A DNA stretch of 64,000 nucleotides, taken from contig NC_092183.1 of NCBI RefSeq assembly GCF_043641665.1, forward strand, positions 18,273,501 through 18,337,500, in the 5' to 3' direction. The stretch is from Enoplosus armatus (lineage: Eukaryota; Chordata; Actinopteri; Centrarchiformes; Enoplosidae). How positions within the stretch are numbered: position 1 is the first letter of the stretch; every line of letters begins with the position of its first letter. This document shows, piece by piece, positions 56,101 to 64,000 of this stretch. The translations under genes and the position numbers were made by a program. Below the pieces are notes generated by a model. It was not told where the DNA came from and ran no database searches. It was given only the letters and a program-made list of their open reading frames with translations.

Positions 56101-58066
56101 TACTGGGATGACAAGCAGCGGGGGGTTTGTTTGGAGAAGCTTCTGGAGGATCTGGAGAGGGCTCCGGAGCGAAGTGTTGTTGTTCTGTCAGCATCTGCCC
56201 ACTACCCAACCGGAGCAGACCTCTCTCAGAATCAATGGGCTGTGATTACACAACTCCTCATGGTAAACAACTCCTCATCATGAACATTTATGCTCTTTTA
56301 ACATTTTTATTTGTTTTTTAATCAGGCAAGTAGCTCTTCACTCCTACTTAGATCATCATTTGCTGTCTCGGCACTGTTTCCACAGAGGCGCAGGCTTTTC
56401 TCTTTCCTCTTGCTGCCTGCTCAGGCACTCTGCTATGGAGATTTGGAGCGGGATGCCTGGCCAGTACAGTACTGTGCATCACAGGGGATGGAGCTCCTCT
56501 GTGCTCAGTCATTCTCCCACAGCTTTGGACTATATGGTGAGAAAATGATGTTAAGAATATTGGCCAAGGAGTAATGTGCGTCACACAAAATGAGCCCATG
56601 CTTCCAATTAAAACTGTAATCTGTGATGTTCAATCAACACAAAGTACAGCCCAGAGCTGCTCTGCTGTTGAAAGAAAATACAGCAAGTCAATTTGAGCTC
56701 AATCCTCTGTTCTTTTATGCAGTCAGATAGTGTCAGCCCCACATACAACAGCCAAGAGCAGCTACTGTATGTATTCATGTCTTACCCATTAATCGCCAGA
56801 AAATGCTCATACCGCGTCACAGTCACACCTTCTGTTGCCTTTCAATTTTACTCTCTCTCTATCTAGAGAGACTCATTGTGAGGCAGCCCAGCTTGTTGCT
56901 TGTCTCTGTATGACCCCGTGAATATTCACTCGCCAGGAACGGTATATTATTTTCAAATTCAAAAGTGTCCCTCTTCAACTTCATTTTCAGTTCCAGAAAC
57001 GCAAGAGAAAGCGAGAATGACATTAGATTACTGTTGCTGGAACATAGTGTTTCTTTTTTTACATCAGACTCATCTTCTTCTTCCCTTCACCAGGCGAGGC
57101 TGTCGGACACCTCCTGTGCGTCTTAAAGCAGGACTCCCTCCTTTTATCTGTGCAGTCTCGAGCTGACAGAATAGTCAGATCACTGTGGGCCCAGCCACCT
57201 GTAGGAGGAGCGCATGTTGTTGCCACAGTGCTCAGTAACCCAGCCCATCTTGTTGAATGGTGAGTCCTGCTCCACTTGAATGAATAATCTGGTATTTAAA
57301 GAATGTGGTTTGGACGGCCACATTGCTACTGTATCAGTAGATGTCCATAGTGATGGACATGCTTCAAAAAGTTAGGAGTGTCCTAAGCATTTAATGGTAC
57401 AAGTGGCAAAACTCTTCATTTACAAGATGCACCTTTTGCTCACTGGATCTTTCATGTTTTGCAGATATTGAATGATACAACAATTATTAATTAACAATTA
57501 TACTGACGATATAATTTCCCAAATGTTGTCCACTGTGTTTCTCAGGCAGGGAGAAGTAAAGTGCATTGTGGAGAGATGTATGCTGATCAGAGACATTCTG
57601 AGAGAAAGGCTGAGGCTTTTGGGAACTCCAGGTTGCTGGGACCACCTGACTCAACAAGGTGGACTCTACTGTTGTATAGGCTTGAATGGTGAGTAGCAGG
57701 CAGCATGGTGTCTGCCATGTTGGACTATTTCTTTCTAATAATCTAGAGCAGCAAATGATTCACTGCACAAGCCTCTAATAAGGGCAAGAAAAACGCTGAT
57801 GCTGTGATATTCATAATTACTTTCTCTGGCATCCTGGAAAAAAAACATTTTGTTTAAATAGTACAATAATGGTACAACATACTGATGTGCTTTCAGAGTA
57901 TTTCTTGTGTTTTTTGTCTACTTTAGGTCAGCAGGTAGAATTTCTGTCAAAGAGGAGACACATGTACCTGCTCCCCAGTGGCTGTCTAAACATGAGTGCA
58001 ATCAACGGTCGTAACGTGGACTACATAGCCGAGTCCATCAATCTGGCTCTGACCACTTCACTCTGA
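53102..58066 (+). CDS. got1l1: Aspartate aminotransferase-like protein, GOT1L1 type, probable pseudo-enzyme
   Basis: Fold-type I aminotransferase relative; human GOT1L1 is 421 residues, this one 435. Exons: 53102-53285, 54569-54750, 55017-55140, 56045-56262, 56386-56536, 57094-57259, 57546-57688, 57927-58066. All are GT-AG and the phases close on TGA. Family blocks include AIVENR, GVQTPG, FQAAGIQDIREY, YPTGAD, GDLERDAW, AQSFSHSFGLY, LLGTPGCWDHLTQQGG and SAINGRNVDYIAESI. Active-site positions of GOT1 are replaced: the Asn contacting PLP by Y217, the Asp that binds the PLP nitrogen by L245, its nearby Tyr by A248, the Schiff-base Lys by H281 and the substrate-carboxylate Arg by C409. Transaminase activity is therefore not expected, yet the frame is open throughout. 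The N-terminus has a six-threonine run from ACC repeats. The cellular role is unknown; human GOT1L1 is chiefly testis-expressed. Confidence 0.92.
54129..54276. mobile_element. hAT-like MITE in got1l1 intron 1
   Basis: The 132-bp element is 54137-54268. It has terminal inverted repeats, CAGGGATACTCAACTT at the left and AAGTTGAGTATCACTG at the right. It is flanked by 8-bp direct repeats, CCGTAGAG and CAGTAGAG, which differ at one base. An 8-bp duplication with CAG-type ends is characteristic of hAT elements. No transposase is encoded. Confidence 0.75.
55254..55492 (+). repeat. Teleost dispersed repeat in got1l1 intron 3
   Basis: It begins AAATGGTAAATGGCTGCATT, followed by TATATGGCGCTTTTATCC, AAAGCGCTATTCAATTGGC, ACACTCACACACCGA, CAGGTGCAATGTGGAGTTCA, GGACACTTGGATATTTGGAC and GTGGACGACCCGCTCTCCTG. 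This order is that of a very common teleost repeat. Confidence 0.65.
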
Positions 58067-58444
58067 CCATGTGGCTTTTGATCAAGATCTGAAATCAGTG
58101 TCAAAGGGGCTTTTCAGCACGACTGAAACACATGTAGATTGAAGCTTTCACGTGTTTCACAGTTTCAGGTTTCCTGCAATTACTGTTGCAGGTCCAGCTA
58201 TTGTAAAGTAAATGCTGTTAAACAAACAGAAGAAATGTGGAAATATGATTGCTTATTGAATTGCAGCAGATTCTTTTGGGACAGAGGTCTAACAGAGACC
58301 AGGCTGGAGACAACCCTTCAGCTGAGAGGACATGTGTTGTGTTCATGTGTCCTGTGTGTGGTATATGTACTGTACTCAGATCTGTTGATTAAGTAAAAGT
58401 AGCAATACATGCACTACTTTGCTACTTTTACTTCCCTATAAGGC

Positions 58445-58930
58445 TAAATAGAAAGCCAGAAGCTTGTTAGGTTAGCTTAGTTCGTTATCTTAGCTCTGTC
58501 CAAACATAATAAAATCCATCTATCGGCACCTCTAAAGCTCAAAATGAACATGTTTCATCTGGTTGATCTGTGCAAAAACTGAAGTGTAAAAACATACATT
58601 TGCGGTTTTATGGGGTGTTATGTGTGGGACTATTTCCTGGCTGGGCACAATGACAAAACCTCAAATTGTTGTTTTTATGCTTCGGTTTTTGTACGGATTA
58701 AACAAATGAGACAAAATGTGTTTATTAGTCAACCTTAGAAGTGCTGGTATGAGGATTTTGTTATCTTGGGATAGAGCCAGGCTAGTCTTAAGAACTGTAG
58801 ATTAAGCTCAGCTGCTTCATATTTAATGGGCGGATAATACAATAGTGTCAATCTTCTCATCAAACTCCCAGCAGGAAACTGAATACTTGTATTTCCCATA
58901 ATGTTGAACTGTTCCTTTACGTATGTGGTG
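58445..58930. mobile_element. Large imperfect palindromic (foldback) element
   Basis: The left arm, about 58445-58625, contains TTAGCTCTGTCC, AAAATCCATCTA, CGGCACCTCTAAAG and AAAACTGAAGTGTAAAAAC. The right arm, about 58665-58928, holds diverged complements (GGATAGAGCCAGGCTA, CTTAGAAGTGCTGGTATG, ATGCTTCGGTTTTTGTACGG) and ends AATGTTGAACTGTTCC. The centre carries GGACTATTTCCTGGCTGGGC. It lies about 0.4 kb after the got1l1 stop and may be within its 3' UTR. Confidence 0.65.
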
Positions 58931-61900
58931 ACCATGTAATGTGGTTAACGTCATGAATGGAGTCATTTTATATTATAGTGAGTTCAGTGAGTTGTTCTTG
59001 TTTGTGGCTATGTACTGTACTTTGTTAGGGACACAGTCACACAGTCTGATGTCCAGACTCACCAGCACTATCTAATATAAAGTGAATCAAGAGCTTATTA
59101 ATAGCCCATGGGTAACCTTTGGAGGGATAAGCCCTTAGACAAGCAGCCATATAGTGCTCACTGCAGTCAAAGCAAAAGGATGCTCTCCAGCTTCAAGAAT
59201 TCCAGACAGAAAGACAGAAAAATAAATGTCAAATGTATTGAAAACATGCTGTGCACACAGCAGATCTCAGCTGCCTTCATAATTCAACTAGCTTTACTGA
59301 GTAAACAACCTTGACTCAAACATTGTCACATTGTGCTTCTTTTAAGCGTGTCTGATGCATATACCATATTTCCATACATGAGCTGGATGCATTTCTTTGT
59401 CGGTTTTTGATTATTTTTAAATATCACAGGTCAGTTTGCCTCGTGTTACAATTTTCTTCTCGTCAATCAGAATGTCTCAGTGCAGGACTGCACTATTAAT
59501 AACTACAGTATTATCTGACTAAAAGACCAAATTAAAGCAACAAGGAACCAATACTTTTGATGCTGCAGGTTTAAGAGGTTGGGTGCTTCCCGCAGAGTAG
59601 CCTCTATTCTGAAAAGAGCTGTATTTGCATCGGGGGGTTTTACTGTCAGATGGTCCAAGTAATATTTTTAGTAGCATTTCCTTTCCACTCAACTAGGAAA
59701 CATTTCCAAATGATGTGAATGTATTATACAGCAAATTATCATTAAATATCAATGAGTCATCCTCTCCTCTCTCACACGTCTGTGACAGTACAAAAAAGCA
59801 ATACAAAAATGAGCATTATTTTCTTATTTTATTTTATTTTTTGGAAAACATACGGCTTTGATCTAACTAACTTTATATCCTTGTGAGCCCTCTTTTCATT
59901 TGTGAGACATGCCGCTATTGTCACTGTATGCTGTGTAGTTCTGAGAAACCGGTTGCAACAAGGCATTTAATGGAGGCAGTGTGCTTGCTCTTTTCATTTC
60001 GGTGACCTCGGGTGAACAGCGAGGATAATCAACATCCACCATCACACAGAGACTGAGCCATTAGGAGTCCTTTGATTTGCATCTAGCATGCTTACATGTA
60101 CACAGCGTTGCAGGTACTCGCTCATATCACAGGTTTCAAGTTTTGAATGAGTTGTTTACATGAATCCTAACATTCCATGTGCAGCTGTTCCCGCATACAT
60201 GAATAAAGAGGATTGTCTAAATACAAATATTACCATGGAAACTGAACTGACACAGTCTGCAAAAACCAAAAGTGACTGGGAGAAAGGCCTTGCTTGCCTT
60301 CCAGTTAAGATCATCATATTCACAAGTATAACAAACAAGACTGGACCACAACTGAATTTGATACTTAAGTGTCCTATAAATATATGAATATATAATGTGT
60401 ATATATGTGAACCATAGACAGTATTTTAAAAACCTAAATTTCACAGTAGATTCTTTTTTTTTTTTTTTTTTTACCAAGAATACATTTGAAATGCTCTTCT
60501 GAAAATGTTGCCATTTATTTGGTATCACTTTCTAATAGTTTATACATTGTAAGTAATGGCTTTACTAATGTTGAAATATTATTAGCTAATGCTTTATAGA
60601 TCAGCCAATTTTGGGTTGTCAGGTTGTGAAAATTGGCTGGTGGTAACTCTTTTGTTGGTAATAATGCAGTTGTAAATATTTATTAACCATTAATACATGC
60701 TCATGGGTTTCTCACTTTCTCATAAGTCATAAGTCTGCATTTTTTTGCTAAACATAGTCAGTGGTCAGACTTTAAAGAGGTTTTCACAATATGGAAACCT
60801 AAAAGTTGTGTTTATCAATACCTGTTCTACAAAGCATTCATAAATGATTTAGCTACTGACCTTACCAAATAGCTAGTTTTTCTGAAAGGCACATTGTCCT
60901 TGACATACGAAGACAAAATAGCATAATCAATGTTTTCTGTCTCTGACACCTACTCCTCTCCTCAGCACACATATCCAAGCAGCGACACTGATTTTAACCT
61001 AGCTGCAGTAGTAATCACAGGCCAGATAGCAGGCTAAATAATTGGCCATTGAACTGTGTCTCATCTGAGCAGAACTCAGAAATTGTCACAGCAAGATGCC
61101 AATCGAGGCAGTAAATTTAGGACACATGGGTTACCACTGAGTGGACTCCGAGCAGCCTTTCATTACCACAGGAGTAAATGATTTAAGGTGTTCATCTGCT
61201 GGCCTAGTCCTGATTAGGTGTGACTCATACTGAGTGAACAAACGCCTAAACGGCCTGAAATACGATCTAGATGACAATGTCAAATTATTTTCTGGAAACA
61301 TTCTGTAATTGGAAAAGAATAACACTGTGTCATCCTAATAAAAGTACTTATAAAACTCACTTCACCTGTGCATGTCATTCAACTATGAAAAGCCTGAATG
61401 CTCTTGATAGGATGTGTTTTGTTTTGTTTTTTACAAAAGAGCCTATTCTGATTTAGGGATACATGATATTTTCATGTGAAGGTGGATCTTCCAGTTCTAT
61501 GTTGAAGCATTTAATCAGTAAATTGGGTCTGTTGTGTTTTTCGCAAGTTCTCGGAAATGATTTTACAGTGTTTCTCTAAAACACTAAACAGGCTGCAGTA
61601 GATTGCAAAGCATTATCATCAAGTATTGTGTCATACATTTTTGTTATTCAGGTGTGATCTGATCTGCAGAGGCTTCAACACATGACCCCCTCGCTCTGTG
61701 ACTCAGTGAACAGCTGTGTTTGAATGAGATGTTTTACAACATAGTTTACATCCATAGTTTTGATCATTCCCATCAGTTATGATAACATTACAGGAGTCCA
61801 GGAGGGTCTTTACTAGTCAGACAATTAGACAGGTTGTTAACCAATAGCTTGGTTAACAGTATTATATTTGAAATTAAATAACATTTTTGCCTGCTACAGC

Positions 61901-62000
61901 ACACATAACTGCTCTGTAAATCACATGTTTTGTGTTCTCCTTTGAGGAAAAAATCAGAAACCAAAAGGGAGATATTTATATTTAATTTTTTGTTTTTGTT
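58931..62000. other. Downstream intergenic DNA of got1l1
   Basis: No exon-like structure. A T-run is at about 60454-60472. The part 60511-60890, rich in TTTATAGAT, GTAATGGC and TTCATAAATGATTTAG words, may be an old dispersed repeat of the kind with GGTAACACTTTA ends, but the evidence is weak. Confidence 0.4.
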
Positions 62001-62240
62001 TCATGTTGGCGCCCCCTAGTTATGCTAACCTTTTAATTAAACACAAAGTTCAGCAGAGGCGGATGTAATATACAGGTATTGGGTACCTGAAAATGGCACC
62101 AGACGAAACTTCAAGGCATCACCGGAGTTTTTACAGTTCATCTTGTGGGATGTTTGTGCCACATTTCATGCCGATCCATCCAACAGTTGTGGAAACATTT
62201 CACTCAAAACCACAAATGTCAATTTGCTGGGGATACATAC
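62000..62240 (+). repeat. Teleost dispersed repeat fragment
   Basis: TTGGCGCCCCCTAGTTATG, CATCACCGGAG, TTCATCTTGTGGGATGT, CACATTTCATGCCGATCC and ATCCAACAGTTGTGGAAAC occur in order. This is the arrangement of a widespread teleost repeat with a 'CATGGCAATCCATCCAATAG'-type core. Confidence 0.5.
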
Positions 62241-64000
62241 ATCATCTGTATAAAATTTGACACAGACTATCTAGTAGATGTTTATTTCACAAGATATCTT
62301 TTGTTGAAACAGGGTAGCAACTAATTCCTGTGCACAAGCACGTGCTGATAACTAGCTGTTTCAATTTATTGACAGTTCATGTGAACAAGCATGTTTTTGT
62401 CCCTTTGTTCACCTGCAAAGTGAGAAAAACATCTTCCAACAGCACACTGTGCAGCAGATAATTGTGCTTGTTTCCCTGTCTGTGTGTCTTTATAAAGTGT
62501 TTCCAGATTTCAGGGCATTCAGGAGCTTTGTATTGCATGATAATAACTTCATACATATATGACCATAAATACTGTGCAGCTATAGTCATCCTGTTTGACC
62601 TTATACACCTAATTTGTCCACTGCTAAACAAGCAGACTGTTGCGGGGGAAGATCATGCATTCATTACAGTACTGTAGTATATAGTGTTCGGTGTACATGA
62701 TCACCAGCAGCCGGGTCATTTTGTTTGAAGGGAAGACGGCAGGCTACTGGTTGGGAGAATTCACCTGAGATGACTGACAAAAACATTATATATGAAATCC
62801 TTTATTTGTTCTTAAAGACTTCCAGCTTCTTTAAAATATACATTATATTTTACAGTCAATACAATATGTCAATATGTCATAAAATAGTATCAATTTCAGT
62901 ATCCTGGTGTGCGCTGAAATATATTGTATATTTTTTGGTTGACTGGGGTTTGCCCTGCACCAGCTGGCACCCATGAGAGAAGCACTGCTGTGCACGGGTG
63001 TCTTCAGCTTTTTGGACTTGTGAAATACTTCAGATTGGCTTTATAGCTTAATACATATTTGCAGTCATAGACTTTGGGAAGGCTGATGCTGATTGCCCAT
63101 TGGTCCACAACAATTTTGAATCTGACTTGAAAGTCAACCCATTTTAGTCAAAAAGTTAGATAAGTTCTGGCTTGCCTCTGCCTTAACAGATCCTGCTGAC
63201 AGGAGGCACATGGGAGATGATGCTGCACCTGGGAGGTGTTTGCCCTCAGGCCGTTCTGCCAGAAAGATTGGCTGCATGCGGGAAGAAGAGTGGGGAGAGT
63301 TAACCTCTATCGATTCCAACCAAACTCTCGTAGCTTTAAATGAACGCGCCAAAGCCTCAGACACACTGAATCCAACTTCCGCTGTGAACGTCACATCAGG
63401 ATCTCCTGCGCCAGGCCTGGTCATCTGGCTTCACACCAGGCAATTAATTAAGAATCAATCGGCTAATGCCAACATACAGCCACGATTGTTGTGTCTCTGC
63501 CCTGACTTGTTTAGGAGAAACTGGGGGTCAGTTTGCACAAATGAAACACCATGACTGCAGAGCTCCATCTCTGACTGAAAGGCCCCTCAGCATTCAGACG
63601 TCATGTCACCTCCTTATCAGCCTGCCCCTCGGTCCCTTTTACAAATATTTGGTGACCGTTCAAACACTGGAGCCACTGTGGCGGTGACCTCATGCTGCAT
63701 TAAATCAGACTGCAGTGTGACCTTTTGGGCATGCATAAAAAGGTGCTCATCACTCATAACTGACAGCAGTTACTGCAGAAAATGGACATTTTATAGTTCC
63801 TCTTTATTTCTCATAGCAGTCCCTATAGTGAGGGATATTATAGTGAGTCCATATAGAGGATAAAACGCAGAAATGAAGAGGTGCCGAACTGTAACTTCTC
63901 TTTCGTTGGGGTGACTGTGCTGCAGGAGCACTGCACGTGATATTTCTTTTGAGGCTGTGGGGTCCACGGGGACACGCGCGTCAGAAGCTCCTTCAGTCAT
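62241..64000. other. Right-hand intergenic DNA
   Basis: No gene is recognised. The stretch 63180-63600 is more GC-balanced and open for about 115 codons on the plus strand and 96 on the minus, without a known domain. A minus-strand frame beginning at the last base (ATG at 64000) also has no recognisable domain. Confidence 0.4.

Noticed and set aside
63134..63554. Overlapping plus (114 codons) and minus (96 codons) open frames
   Set aside because: Both strands are open together in GC-balanced DNA and neither shows a known domain or paired splice sites. Only kept as unexplained sequence.
63791..64000. Minus-strand frame starting with ATG at the last base
   Set aside because: Could be the edge of a neighbouring gene, but 69 codons without recognisable motif do not support a call.

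Overview
The window is nuclear DNA from a bony fish, most likely a percomorph-type teleost. Coding sequence is split into short exons with GT-AG introns, the intergenic DNA is AT-rich, and it carries teleost-style interspersed repeats. There are no bacterial-style operons and I see no tRNA, rRNA or CRISPR array. Four protein-coding loci can be reconstructed exon by exon.

Layout. (1) 37-6.6 kb, minus strand: kansl3, a scaffold subunit of the NSL histone acetyltransferase complex. Fourteen coding exons (about 631 codons) are present; the 3' end lies beyond the left edge. (2) 7.3-11.2 kb, plus strand: a tandem pair of beta-microseminoprotein-like genes (msmb-like), each encoding a secreted 106-residue protein with ten cysteines. 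The second copy has intact exons but has lost the AG acceptor of its third exon. (3) 11.2-41.3 kb: about 30 kb with no recognisable exon. It holds fragments of dispersed repeats, a near-perfect 65-bp inverted repeat, an AT-rich block and microsatellites, and probably includes regulatory DNA for adrb3. (4) 41.36-42.68 kb, plus strand: a beta-adrenergic receptor, called adrb3 from sequence features and from its neighbour. (5) 42.7-53.0 kb: gene-free, with a foldback element. (6) 53.1-58.07 kb, plus strand: got1l1, an aspartate-aminotransferase-like protein in eight exons, which has lost the pyridoxal-phosphate lysine and other key active-site residues. (7) 58.1-64.0 kb: no recognisable gene, several repeats.

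adrb3 followed by got1l1 in the same orientation matches the mammalian ADRB3-GOT1L1 arrangement, which supports both names. kansl3 and the msmb pair are not neighbours of these genes in human, so that junction is lineage-specific. The genes do not form one pathway: chromatin regulation, secreted proteins, catecholamine signalling and a probable pseudo-enzyme.

I found no wholly new multi-gene system. The observations most worth following are the apparently dead active site of got1l1, two RFX/X-box-like motifs just upstream of its start codon, the broken splice site in msmb-like copy 2, the start codon that forms the entire coding part of exon 1 in both msmb copies, the adrb3 stop codon embedded in a consensus splice donor after a PDZ-type ETQL tail, and the 65-bp inverted repeat near 31 kb. 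Repeat names rest on memory of common teleost repeats and were not checked against a library.
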